Under the pieces are notes generated by a model. That model was not told the origin of the DNA, did no database searches, and saw only the letters and a list, made by a program, of their open reading frames with translations. Positions 36,986-50,499 of a stretch of 64,000 bases of DNA are shown here, in pieces; position 1 is the first letter of the stretch; every line of letters starts with the position of its first letter. This DNA is from Diprion similis (lineage: Eukaryota; Arthropoda; Insecta; Hymenoptera; Diprionidae), in assembly GCF_021155765.1 (NCBI RefSeq), contig NC_060110.1, positions 9,485,501-9,549,500 of the forward strand, given 5' to 3'. Both the position numbers and the translations under genes were made by a program.

Positions 36986-39900
36986 TGCCCCCCATTCCCT
37001 TAAGAGACAAACGCTACATGCAAAAAGGTAACGTAGGGTATCAAATGTTGACACGTACTTGCTTGAGAAATAGATATGAGAGTAGAATTTGGATTAAGGG
37101 CAAGTGCTGTTGTCCCAACCGTTACGCCTAAGGGGCTTACAGCCAGAAATTACTGCATCTTGTGTCTCATGCAGACGTCAACTTGGAGATAAAGATCAAG
37201 GCACGACCATTGTCGAGGGTCGAACGTGACGCACAACCCACTTGGCGAGTTCCGTAGACACAAATTCTACTATACAAAGATAGATCTCTCGTATTCGGGG
37301 TATGCATCTACCTACAAGGGCCAATATTTTGACTCCCAATTCACCTTGCATCAACTTATATTAAGTGACGGTCTAATTGGAGAAAAAAAATTTTCACCCA
37401 TACTTCACATGTCAACCTTAACGTATGTATAATTTATTATTTTTCAATGACAAACCGATTTTACAAACTTCACGGTTCATGTATTGGAATTACTTATGAA
37501 CGAAATGAGATACAACTACTGGCAATTTGACGAATGAGCGTTTATTTTTTTACAGAAATATAATAATATCGTTACGAGTATTCGAGTACTCTTCTTCACA
37601 ATCGCAGTCTTATTTGAAAATGTAGATGCTGAACTGGCTACCAATTCGTAAGTTTGAATGTCTGAGTGAGTTAATAATTAGTTTTGTAACTTTCAAGGAA
37701 GATAGCGCAATGCAGTTTCACCTAAACTTCATAAAAACAAAATTTTGTGATCCTAAAACTTTTGACTAAACTTTACATTCGATAAAATACGTCCCAATAC
37801 GCCCCAAATTTGGGATTCGTTCCCAATATTCCGCATTGCCCTTAACAGTATAACTTATGATGGTTGCTCCAGTTTCAATGGCCTGCGGAGATCCCGGATG
37901 CGGTCGTAAAAAACGTGCAATTAACCTGCAGCCCTCGTATCTCGTACTCCAATCACCAAATACTTGTTCCAGTTTTGGACCACTGCAACAGAATAAAATT
38001 TTTTAAAAGATTGTTCTCTCTCTCTCCCTCTCTCAGTTTACTGTCAATCATTACGCGATACTCTCGGTATCTAGAAAGCAATTTATTTTTACGCGTACTC
38101 TTGCGAAATTCGTGTCGAACGGTACTTGCGAAATCTGACAAGCTTTAGTCTGGTACATGCCGCATACAAGCGAGGCAAAGGTTACCCTGCACGGCTTGTT
38201 TCAATGGTTTCGGATCGCCCACTGATAGTCAGCGGCGCATACATGTTGCATTCGCGTAATTATGCACATTCATTTGCGTGTACTGCATCCCACGTTCTAC
38301 CTGTGTTTGTGCAGAATCCAACGAGCCGCAGCCACATTTCTATCATAATGATTTCACCCCTGCAAGCGGGTGATTTCATATGTTTCAAATCACATCCAAG
38401 TACCTACTTCGATTTTCGTGGGTTCGCGCTATTTTCTGGGCTAAGAGTTCAAAGGTCAACGCGATTAACATTTAGTCTTCCTTTCTCTCCACCGTGATTC
38501 ACAATGACGATTTCCAAATTCATTCTCAACTGATCATTCGATCTCCCATCAAACCATGATTTAGCGACCCGCGTGTCACTTACCTATCCTTCATCGTTTT
38601 ACAGTGTGAAAAAAAACCACGCACCGTGCATTATGCACATACGTTTCGATAAAATAATACATGAAATGCTTATAAAAAATTTCTTCACGCTCGCGTATTA
38701 CGTACATCTTCCACTGACTGTCTGGGCTAGTAATCGAGACATTAATCCTCAGACTGTGTCGCCAGATATCATAACGGCCGTTTCCAATCGTCAAGGTATC
38801 GGCATTATTCGTTCTGTCATCTATATGTGCATATGTTAAGTGTTTATCGCTTTTATGACATAACATGTGACGAGCGAAGAATGAACGTGTCGTGTAATCA
38901 GCCGAAGCAGCACGCGAAAGAAAAACTAACGGATATGTACCTAACACTCAATAAACACGGCAGGTGATTCCTTTAGAGAATATTTTCAACTTTGCACATT
39001 ACATACTGATCTCGGCATTAAGTCACGTGCATGCAATCTGCGTACGCACTCTTCATTGGACAGAAAGTCTTACCTTCTGCCAGGCGGTTTACTACGTCTG
39101 ACATATTCATAGATTACTCACCATATTCTTCACACATGTTGTCTATCGCTTGTTAGGCGATCCACCCTCGCATGTATCTACACGTTGTTTATGTGTGAAT
39201 TCATACGCTTTTCTCGGTGAAACTTTGTTCCGATAATCCGATGGGTTCATCCCACCCACCTGCATACAGCGCTACAATGCTGCTGCAACGTGTGTACATA
39301 CACTGACCGTGAAGCATTCGTCATGTTGCAGAAATCCAGTAGCATGTCATAGGAAAAGTATTTTATCGGAATTTGTTGGTAAACAATGTGGCCGGTACAG
39401 CAGAACGCAGGTCTGTAAGACAGTTCAAAATTTAGCTGGAAAATTCATTAATTTGCGCAATATTCATATGCATGTGATCATATTTCACTTATGTTTTGTT
39501 ATATTTGTTACTGTTTTTACTTTTCAAAATTTTATTAATATAATACTGCCGTGGTTGCTAGCAGAAAAATCAATAAATGGTTTCCAAGTTTTACAAATAT
39601 ATATGTCAAGTTCGGATTATCCGTGAATTTCAGTTATCTGGGTCGCTCCCTGTTTCGTTTTCCCCGGTTAGTCGAGGTTCTAGTCACATTTATTCAGTCA
39701 TTCCTGGATTTATACATAAACCAGAAATTGGCATTACGCGGAAGTAAAAAATGTTGCACAAATCAATGCATACGCAGAGTGTCTTCCATGAAGAATGTCT
39801 TCTTTGTAGCGACTGAATGCAATAATACTCCTGTACGATATATTGTTCACAGACTTGGAACATCTGTGAAGCGTTTTATAGGAAGTTTATTGAAACCAAA

Positions 39901-40668
39901 TGAAATATTGCCGATAAATTTCACCACGAAACGGTGCCTTTCGGGCTTCGGAGTTACTTTTGATTAGAATGCCATTTACAAGGTGTCTACTTCAAATTCT
40001 TTTGGAGATTCGTTCATTGTATCGTGAATTCAAATACTACTCGTAAAAGAAATGGTTCGGTTACGCAACGTATTCATGTGTCTGTAGGTATATGAGCCAT
40101 AAAACTATCCAAGGCAACCGTTAATCGAGATGACAAGATTTTTTGTTTGGTTATTCGAAAGGCTATACGCGACCTCTTTTCGTAGGGGGTAGTGGAAATG
40201 ACCGGGGTCTGTAACTGTAGCGTCGGAAAACTTTCCAACATGGAAGGCTTCCGTGATTCTTTATGAAAAGAAATAAGGATTGGAGGATGAAATATGGAAC
40301 GAAATAAATTTGTCTAAATACTCAATTGAGCCCAGAGAAATTGTTGCAATTTATTGGTTCACAGGGGAAAAGTCGCTGAGGCATAAAAACCCCTTATTAT
40401 TACAATAGTAAAGTTGTGTCAAGAGCGTATGAGGTGTTAGCGTACGATCAATGGTTGTGTCTCGCAAGTGGAGAGCTGCCGTGAGATTCAGAGACCGAAG
40501 GCGTGAATCTACGGAGGTTCGATCGGCTGGCGAGAATCTACTGTTTAAATTGGAGAGGAGAAGAAGAGTACAAGAGAGTTCCAAGCGCGACTGGAATGAC
40601 CGGAGACTCGAATCAGACTGACTAACTGAGCGTCGATTTCCGGTCAGTTATTTATTCTTCTTCTATTA
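36986..40668. other. Non-coding stretch
   Basis: No gene recognised. The longest open frame (39,551-39,967, + strand) starts at GTG and has no recognisable domain, so it was not called. A TC repeat lies at 38,015-38,034. Confidence 0.45.
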
Positions 40669-40670
40669 TA

Positions 40671-40773
40671 TGAAGGGTTCAGTACCAGAATAGTCTAACC
40701 CACATTACCGATAAGGCTCATTTTAAATGGGTTAGGATGTTTAAAGTGGACTACTCTGTCACTGATCCCTTCA
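40671..40773. mobile_element. Short MITE with about 27-base TIRs and TA flanks
   Basis: The left end tgaagggttcagtaccagaa matches the minus-strand reading of the right end, tgaagggatcagtgacagag, and the match continues through tagtc. A second inner inverted repeat (ctaaccca / tgggttag) makes nearly the whole 103 bases fold back. TA lies directly outside both ends (40,669-40,670 and 40,774-40,775), the target duplication of Tc1/mariner-type elements. It has no coding capacity. Confidence 0.85.
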
Positions 40774-40775
40774 TA

Positions 40776-41331
40776 CGATACTCAAATCCATCGAGGTACG
40801 TTTATACCATACGATTTTGACAGCAAGAACTGTGAACAAAAGTGCATCTTGCGTCACGTTTGTTTGGCTTCGAACATCTAGAGTGCATCAAATTTGTAAA
40901 AAAAAAGTGGGCATGACATCATGCGAAAAAATCAACCGGCAAATCGCACAATTTAAACGTGGTTTAAATTAACTCGAGTAATACTCGTGCATGCTGTTCA
41001 TAATGCCTTCGACCATAATTTAAACCGCAGCTACATGGCATTGAATTCAATCCAAATGCTGTAGCGCTGCGCTGAAATGGAACGCCTTCTTTGAAGAATA
41101 CTGCAGAGAAAATTTATGCAGTCTAACGTATTATCAAACAACGTATACGATGTACACGTGTGACTGAAGTCTTCTTTTTTCCCAATACCTAATATGTTAA
41201 ACATGTTAAAAATGTTACAAGACATCGGGTATATTTGTATCGATCAACGTAAGAATTTATAATTTTACGACGCCGCATAAGTCTTGGGTCGATTTAAGTC
41301 CGTCAATTAAATGTCTGGTTATAGCGGGTTG

Positions 41332-41363
<32 letters not shown>

Positions 41364-44320
41364 CGATAACTCAGCAGCTCATGTCTTTGACTTTCCCCTC
41401 TCCAGGCCATCAACCATGTAACTTCTATGCATAGGGAACTCTGATCGCGACAGGAATTACGAAAATACTTATATTAACTTATATTATTTGAGAGTCTCGA
41501 TTTAGAAAAATTGGATCAGATACAGCACGTGTGTAGATGAAACCCAAGGAGCCTAATAGTTCGCCATAAGTGAAGACGAATCATTATTCTTTTCACACTA
41601 CTCTATACACAAAAGTTTATTTACTTCATTGATACCACGCAGACACAGATTGTTGTGATTTCTGAAGAGTGAAGTATCTGCAGAATGTTTTAAGCTGATA
41701 CATATCCTCTTATTTCATTCCTTTTTTTCGTATCCGTCATGGAAGGATTTCTAAGTTAGTATTTCACCAAACTCGTGTCTACAAAAATTATAAATCCTTC
41801 ATCTCAATACCTCACGAAAGTGGTAAGCGATGAAACCTCTTTTCGAGCAAGAACTATAACGTTTGCATGTATCCACTTCGTGCCAATGTATAAATTATAA
41901 GCACCGTATCATCATAGCTGTGAAGGCTCCTCTCAAATCTTACACCACTGTAATATGATTCCGTTTAAATACAACCAAACTAAACACACTACACGTGCTT
42001 ACAGTATATCCACACTTACTTGCAAAGTGACCGGGTAACCAAACCCAAAACAGCGAAGTCAAAAAATAAAACAAAAATAAAAAACTCATCGAAACGAAAC
42101 TATCAAGTGTTACAAACTGTTCGGCAGCTCTTCTGTCATTGCTCGCGGTAAAATTGAACGGTTTCAACTCAGGATCGTTATGGTAGCGGTGCTAATCGCC
42201 AACCTTTTACTTAACGCTATAGCAAAATGGTAGCTGTAGCTAGTTAGCCGGCCAGTTTGCGTTTATATACAAATATTTGCCGTGAAACGCTCTCCGAACA
42301 CCCTCTGTACACGTGAAACCGACACTCTTCGTTACGACTATCCCTTTTTGGGCTGCCTGCTCGCGATGAGACGACAGCTAGCCGGTCCACCGGCGACGAA
42401 GAGTCTGCTTGCACGTCGGCCTGGAAAGGAACCGATCTCGACGTCGTCGGTAGAACCAGGACCGGCTTGGATAGAGCGGAGAGGAACAAGAGAGCGAGAG
42501 CGTGAGAGAGTCGGGGATCGAAATCCGGAGAGAGCGGACGGATCACGGACCAGCATCCGATGGTCGGTGTGCAGAACAACATAGGCGACTACGCGGTGGG
42601 TCGTTGCGTTGCGCGTTTTGCACCTGATCTTTATGGGCGGTCGCAGGTTCCTTATTGCAGAACTGGGTCATTGTCGAAAGCAAGACCTTCCGTTTACTTT
42701 GCCCTGGCTAGTAGGTATACGGAAATAGGAAACGACCACCCACCCACCGTATATTTCGATCAATTAGCATCTCGCTAATAACTCCCACCTGACTGACTGC
42801 CCCTTGTTTTTGAGACTATCTTACGCCGGTCGATAGGTATTGCGTTTCGAACCTGAAACGCCCGGGGCACCGATTATCGCATGCCTCAGAAATCGCCGTT
42901 TAGTCGAATCTCGCGAATAACGCGTCGTCGTTCCAAAATCGACGATAACTGAACGGCGAATCAATTTAACTACCATGAGACCCGCGATTATTAAATATTT
43001 ATACAGATTTTACAACATCGTTCGTTTATTGTCCAGGAATGAATCGGTCGATTTTAGCACCTAACGGAATAGCATTAGTCGTTCAATGAATTTAAATGTA
43101 TCGCGCATCTCAGATTAGTGTCGTAGATCAGTTCTTAAATGTTGTGACGAAATATTTTTGCTTAAAACAGTAATTTACTTCTGCATTTGACTCGAACAAA
43201 GATCATGGATTTGCAAAAAAATCATTTTGCTCGCCTGAAGAGGTGGATTAGTTGCTGCAGTTAGTTACCGATTGTTAATTGAAACATAAACTTATTAAAA
43301 TCCAATAAAGGTTGAATGTTGTAATGAACTAACTAATTGTTATTTGCTTTGAGAACACAGTTTCAGAATTGAACAATATGAATTGGAATCAAGAAACGGG
43401 ATTGCTTTGATAAAAGAAATTCACGTGCATGTTTTCGACTTTTGAAAGTGACGTTCTGCATATTACTCTCGTTAACTTCGAAAAATTTGAATTTTTTCAC
43501 ACACGATATGTAACACCTGGGGAAAAATAAATATTCAAACCAGGTAGCTGAATGCCTAGTCAAGTATGCGAGGAGCCACTAACCAAACCAAGTCTAAATT
43601 AGCATGGTTATTTTACTAACGACTATAACGACGCTACAATTTGCCTAGAAAGTGTTTTTCTGCGACTCATAGACTTGCATGACAAGTCCATGTCTCTGTA
43701 CCTAAATGCGCGGCACAAAACTGCGACAATATCGAAATTATTCCAAATTTCGTAAAACTTTTAAGAATTTCAGTAAATGACAAATATTTTTTTACAATTT
43801 TTATACGTTACCGGTATCGTTGATAAAATTTTTCGGGTCAGTGCATAAAACGTTTTTTTTCGCTATCATCCGAGGGATGCCGACGAAACTGACTCAAAGT
43901 TGCATAAACGGTCATTTTATAGTTACGCAAGACGAAACGACGGGACTTCTTAACATGCGGATTGGATTTTTCGCGTTTCGTCACGAAGTGGGATTTCGTA
44001 TAGAACACGGCCCAGGGACTTTCAGGGCGTGGTGAAAGGTGCGTTACGATTTAGGCCCCGTCGAACATGTGTGCAAGCCTGAGCTGAGCTGATGGATAAT
44101 CTCTTGTCGGAATTATCCTCGAACGAATTCGTCACGATGAGCTTTCGAGAGTAATCTGAAAAATCCACCAATTTTTGTGACCACGTTTATCATGGAGCAG
44201 TAAAGTCCTGCTGTTCATTGTATTATACGTGTCATAAATGATAGTTTGGCACGAGTTCACTGCGCGATTATGCAGTTGCACACTTTCAAGTAATGATACG
44301 TATTTTGTGAGTGTCTATAT
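40776..44320. other. Non-coding stretch with one GC-rich patch
   Basis: No gene recognised. A GC-rich patch at about 42,240-42,700 gives open frames of about 100 codons on both strands. That points to composition; it may be a promoter or CpG-rich element. A poly-A run of 28 lies at 41,336-41,363. Confidence 0.45.
41336..41363. repeat. Poly-A tract (28 A)
   Basis: An uninterrupted run of adenines. No retroposon body was recognised upstream. Confidence 0.95.
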
Positions 44321-44323
44321 ATT

Positions 44324-44981
44324 TATTAGGGTGTTTCAGAGAAAAATAATTTACGGTTTTCCACCGTGGCACCTCTAAGAAGTTTGTTCAGGTTAAAAGT
44401 AAGTAAGAGATGATGATTTGAGTCAAAGATGAACGTCTTCGTCATATGGAAGATCGCGCTTCTTTAATTTTTCACTTTTTCTTTACATTTCTTTGAATTT
44501 GTAAAGAAACAGGTTGTAGCTCTTGTTATTTCTTTCCTGACATTTATATTCAGCCCAAAGATCACGATCCATAACACAACAATATATCAATCGGGAATCT
44601 TATTCTTCTAAATTAAAAGTTCGTATTAATATTCATGAATATTTTATGAGATTGAATTAATCGTGAAAAAGTCGTCAGATCCACTTTTCAAACATCAACT
44701 GGAAACTTATTATTGCGAGGGTGGGTTTCCTTTGTAACGTAAATTCATATCATTGATATAAATCAATGTAAGCAGCAAGAAAAAAATTTTGTTCACAATA
44801 CTTCACAAAATTAAAACAATGTATAAAAGTGAAGTGAAAGTGAAAAGTCAACTGAGCGGGATCTTACACATAACATAGAACGCTCATCCTTTGACAGAAC
44901 CTTTATTTTGATCTAAACAAACTCTCCAGAGGTTGCCATGGTGGAAAATCACAAATTATTTTTTTCTGAAACACCCTAATA
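44324..44981. mobile_element. Long-TIR non-autonomous transposon E (about 658 bp)
   Basis: The left end reads tattagggtgtttcaga, then aaaataattt, then ttttccaccgtggc. The right end on the minus strand reads tattagggtgtttcaga, then aaaataattt, then ttttccaccatggc. The first 53 bases are about 85-90% identical. Weaker similarity continues for about another 110 bases (aagtttgtt, gtcaaaggatga, ttttcacttt). TA or TTA at the tips suits a Tc1/mariner-like target site. The interior, about 330 bases, encodes nothing. It is the best defined mobile element in the window. Confidence 0.88.
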
Positions 44982-44984
44982 TTC

Positions 44985-47900
44985 ATGTATTCCTTGAAAA
45001 TTATCAATAGTTAGCATTTTGAATATTGGGATAAGTACTCGGTGTAAAATTCATGTCCTTTTTATTCAAAACTGCAGTACAATGATTGATCTTTTCTGTG
45101 TAATAGTCAAATTTGTTCTGTATCTGATTACAAGATTTCAAGACATGGTATTTCTAGATGCAGGAATGTTGCGAATGGTTGATGGAGTGACAAAACATTC
45201 AACTTAACAATTCTTCCCTATTAAAAAAAAAAATTTTCAGCGAACATTGAAAATCTGTAAATGTATAAAAGATACCCAACATCTTTCACCTCCTATATAG
45301 ACATGTAATAAGCCGATTGATATTGCGTAAAATTCTTACCTTTGACGATGATCCGACGGTTGTTAATGCTGCCGCATTTCAATAAGACAGCTGTGACCGT
45401 ATCGTAAGCTGTCATCTCGGAAAAGATACGATATATGTATAATAGCTGCTCACATATTATTGTATATACCGAGCGGAAATTTATACTCGATCAATCGTAC
45501 TGTGTCATTACAAATTAGCGAATGGATATTTCAGAGCGAACATTATATCTCACCGTGCATGTTACAACCGGAAATAAGAAAAAAATAAAAAAATAAAAAA
45601 AAAAGGAAAACGTCACGACCCCTAGATGGATATATTAAAACAAACGCAAAAATGTTTATCTTTTGTAGACGAACATTCTACATGTACGTACGTACGTAGC
45701 TATCCGTGTCCATGCGTACCGTTACTTCGCTGTATAATATAACGATTGCGAAATTTTTTATTATCATTATTACTTTTTTTTAATATGCGCATAAACCTAT
45801 GACATGAATAGTTTTCGCACCGGTGTTTAAGCTACGATGATGTCATCGTTCTACCTTCGTAATAAGACAAACACTACCTAGCCTACTTCGAATTTTTCGA
45901 CCGGACCTGAGGCCATTCATCTCTCCAACATATACACTTACCAAAGGTCCTTACGTATGTAGTAATAACAATTCGCTTCAGCCCTGATTCTGTTGAAAAT
46001 TAGCAGATGATTATGGCGTATTGTCTATGGATAATAGAGTCGATCGCAGGAAATCCACACGCTATTGAAATTAGCTTCGACAAATCGCTGACTTCCTTCG
46101 AGCGTGTATAGACTCAAATTTAAAGTGAGCCAATTTTCTATTCTAAGCACTGTACTGTGTCGTTCGTAGATCGTAGGTGAAAACTAGTGTCACGTGAAAA
46201 TCGAATGATGTTATTATGTGGACATCGAAGAATCGACGTATAGCATCTCGTGCGAGCTTACCTACCCAGATATGCACGCCTGCAGCTATGGATCAATATG
46301 GAAAGCAATTATCTTAATTATCTTCGAGGTCTCTATCTGGTTGGCTACATAAGCTCCTTATGTTGTAGATATATCCATAGTGTCGAAGTAAGGAATGATC
46401 CATCCAGACGAATAACTGTGCCTCGCTACGCACCTCGTCTAATACACGTGACGTTTTTGATTGCGCTTATTTATTTGCACGCACACTTGCATGATCGCAG
46501 TGGAAAGTAGCCTAATATGGGGAGACATTTTTTCCGTACAAGAGCCTGAAAAATATAGATTATAACGTACCGAACCGGAGGCTACTTTCGAGCAGAGCTA
46601 TATACCAATCGAAGAAAAGTATGACTCTAGCGATGTGGACCCTTTTACTATTGTTATTATATATGCTATTACATATATCTATTAGTATACGCGTAGATGT
46701 AAGTAAATTTATTCACTCATCGCTCTGCCTTTTCCAATTTCATGCTTCTACCGATCAAACGTACGTAGTAGGATTCCGGTATTTGGCACCTTGCTCCTAA
46801 TCTAGTACTAAAAAAAAATAATAAACACTAACAGAACACACAAGTAACAATAAAAGAGTCCAGCCTGAATTAGTAGAGGTACAATCGGATCTCCAGCACG
46901 TATATATTTGTATTAAGTTCAAAGTATTCTTCTACATTGTCGAGAATAGTTTCTGGTCGTGACATTTCTAGCGAGTATAGCTGCCATTGACATGGTGAAC
47001 ACTCAGGGCTGTACTGATCGACTGCGGCATGGTCATGCACCACGCCCAGACGTCAGATCTCTTCTCATGAGCAGTCGTTTCCAAATTAGGCCACTTTCCT
47101 CGGCAGTCATACTTGAGTTCGTTCCAATATCGGAACAGTCCTAATTGAAGTCTCCGTTTATTCAAGCCGTTGATTTTGATAGAAAAGTCCTCCAGCAGAG
47201 AGTCTAGGATCTATCGTTCTTCTTCTCATTGTTAGATCGAATTTACCTCGTAAAGTTACTCAGCACAAAAACCACGGATTTGATTTTTTTTCAATCGTCT
47301 AGCAATCTGTGAACTTTTTACACAGTTTTGAATAGGATTTGTATGACAAACTGCAAACATTATGAGATTCGAAATCGACAAAGGTGCAAAGTTCCCGATT
47401 CTAATTTCATTCGGCTTCTTCTTGGAAAATAACTTTTACTAAAAGTAAGTCTCCCTTCTACTCTACAAGCTTACGTCACATCTGATTGTTCGACATATCT
47501 TAATTGGATAATGTTCTTCAATCTTCCTGAAAGTAATTTTCACTGTCGACGTATGGAGGTTACGACGTTTCGAATCTCGATTCCGAGTAAACTTTTTTTT
47601 CTTAAAACTACGAGTCTCGGTTTATCCAAACTTTTCATGGAATTTAATACCTACATTGCATAAGCTGCAGGGTACCGGGATACGACGTGCAAGTGGGAAA
47701 TAGAAAGTTTTTTTTTCATAACATAAGTATATTTTATTATGGTGGATTGATAGTTTACAGAAGTATCGTTAAGCTAATCGTAAGATTAGAATCTTAGAAA
47801 TTACAACTTCATAAAATTAAAACTCAAGTCGCCTCTTACACTTTTGTACATGCTGCAAACTTATAAGGAAGTACTACCTTAAATCGAAAAACAAGATGGC

Positions 47901-50480
47901 TAAATTTTCCCTTACAGTTCATAGTAGAGTCAATATTAATTGATATTTACTCTAATAATATCTAATAATATCTATGACAAAGTGAGGAATAACTCACATT
48001 TGATACCTTACAAGAACTCGAAAGTCACGATGCTTCATTATGCATTCTTAATAATAACAATTCAACTGCAGTCAAGGAGACGATATTGACTGACTCGTGA
48101 AATTCCCAATCTTCGATCTTATGCATATGGATCTGTAGTTTCATATTTCATACGCGTACAGCCAATCTTTTTACCGGTTTTCGCCTCCTTCATAAATTTA
48201 TAGCGACTGAAAATCGAAGAGACCTGCGAAGCAATACCGATAACGGCGATAATTATTGCCTATAATAACGCACAGTCATTCCTGCCGCCAAAAATCAATC
48301 ATTCTATCCGTCGGAGCGGGTATAATGATCTCCACAAGCAGACGTATACGATTAACCTTGCTTTTTTGAAAATTCCGTCCAGTACGTCCGCGATGTTGGA
48401 TGAGTATATTATACTTTGAATCCCGAGATTACTGAAAGCCGATTCGCGGGGCGACGATCGACGTCAGAATCGGAGTCGATATAATAACAACAACATCGGT
48501 TGAAGAGACGGTATAGATGTAGTCAGCTCTCCCGCACCAAGTAGCGAAGCAAATCACGCAGGTTTACTTCTCTTCGAGGACGTCCAGTTTTGCGCTTCAA
48601 CGAGGAGCGCAGCCTCCGATTATGATCCCTGCCATGATTAACCTGCGCGTCACTATTCACCTTATCGAACTAGGATTAGACTCGGTCACCCTTCTCCTGA
48701 CCAGGATATCTGCGATCTGGGTTCATTAAAACGGCGTGAATCTTCCGGAAAATGAAGAGAAGGGTTCATACTGTATTCTGTGGAAGGGGATACGCACATT
48801 GTGTAGGTTACACGAGTGAGTTTCAAACTTTTTTGCACCTTATCGGCGTTTCTGAGGCCTGCAGAGTCAGTCTGTGGTTTTTCACGTCGCCTGCACTATA
48901 TTGCAATGGCACCACTTCCACTATATAAATCATTTTTTCTTTAACTCGAGACCTTCGGCTCGCCACAGTCACCTCGTGGTAAACTCTGATGCAGGTCGAC
49001 TTGTTACAGTTTAGAATTATTATATGCGGTGACGGGATCTAGAAAGTCGGATATTAAATTTCACTACGTTACATCTCGATTACGCCTTCGTATACAATTA
49101 AAAACAACCGCTCTGCACGTATTATACATCATCTATCTACTCAATATTACACTCATCGCGGTACTTACATACCTATGTGCAGCTTTTACAAGGCTGAAGA
49201 TAAGATAAACTCTCGAGTTCATGCCAGATTCAATAGTAAATCAACAAAATGACATTATGTTGATTTAAGATTAGTCATGGTCGCGAATCGGCTGTTTCAT
49301 AGAATTTCTAATTCTTCTCGCAGATTAGAATTCCTATTTTTATATACATTTGCACACATTATACTTATCTCGATACTTATCCGTAGAAATATTGATCAAA
49401 CCAAAGAAACATCTACCCGAGAGTAACTACTGAGACAAATGTTTCATCTATATACGAAACTTTCATTATTTTGAACGAACTTTTTGTCTCTTCAAGCGAT
49501 TTTTTTTTCATCACCTAAAAAGATAGATTTCATCGATTCAAGCGATTTAATCACGGTACGTCTGTTTTAATTTAATTTCGATATTCTATTTCAGCCACCC
49601 CGATCTGCAACAAACGAGGACAATTGTTTTCTGAAAATATGACAGTTTCCCAGTAAATTGTCAGATCACCTGCAATTACCGTGATATAGACTTGTATCGC
49701 CGTTGTGCAGCCTAGACATAACGAACACGAACACGGTCGTTACCGTCCTGTGGACAGCGAACGTTTTCGTAATTGAAAATTACTGGGGCGTGTGGTACGA
49801 AAAAAAGGATAAATTATAACGATTCTTCGCGGTCTCATTGGTTAACTTTCGTACGATGACTGGATATTTCAAGATCACGATGTGATCTATAGGCATATCT
49901 ATCTATAATTATATACAAACTACTCAATTACTTTTAGACAATGATTTGGCCTGATTACCATTTGATTAATTAATCGCCACGATCGAACCACCTTCGATGT
50001 GTGGTAAAAAACCAATCCTCGTGTTTCACCCAGCAATAAACGGCGTCGCTCGATTGCCGACGTTGTCGTTATATACCTACCTACACGTTCCAAACTCTTG
50101 GAATAAAATTAAACTGGCTTTGATTCGAACGATTCCGAGGTCTGCAGTCCGGAGTCGATTCTTCCCTGTGCGGGAAGCTGCCAATTCAGCCGGTTACGCG
50201 GAACTCTTTGATGTCAGCGTAAAGTATACATGTATGTATGTATGTACCTACGACGAGAACACCACGGTTCACTCCGATCGTACGAGACTTAATAAAAGGC
50301 ATAAAAAGAAGCATCAGCAATTTCCTCTGTTTCTCATTGCCATTACCGCCGCGCATCATTGCCTGCCCAACATTATTATAAGATTTGCAAACTATTTTTC
50401 TACCTCTAACATATCACGAGTAGATTTGCACAATATTTCATGATCACTCTTGCAAAAATTTTTCTCAAATTTATTTTCAT
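44985..50480. other. Non-coding stretch
   Basis: No gene or RNA recognised. An A-rich tract lies at about 45,580-45,605 and a short ACGT repeat near 45,684-45,697. The 148-codon frame at 49,997-50,443 has no recognisable features. Confidence 0.45.
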
Positions 50481-50499
50481 CTTTTTCAAAATTCCTTTC

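Noticed and set aside
39551..39967. 138-codon + strand open frame
   Set aside because: It starts at GTG, has no domain or homology I recognise, and lies in otherwise non-coding AT-rich DNA. It could be chance.
41336..41363. Poly-A tract as the tail of a retrotransposed gene
   Set aside because: The upstream sequence shows no coding remnant or retroposon signature, so a simple homopolymer is the safer reading.
42244..42584. Overlapping open frames of about 100 codons on both strands
   Set aside because: The GC-rich composition suppresses stops on both strands; neither product looks like a protein family.
49997..50443. 148-codon + strand open frame from an ATG
   Set aside because: No domain, no conserved motif, and mixed composition including a tatgta repeat region. 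Treated as chance.
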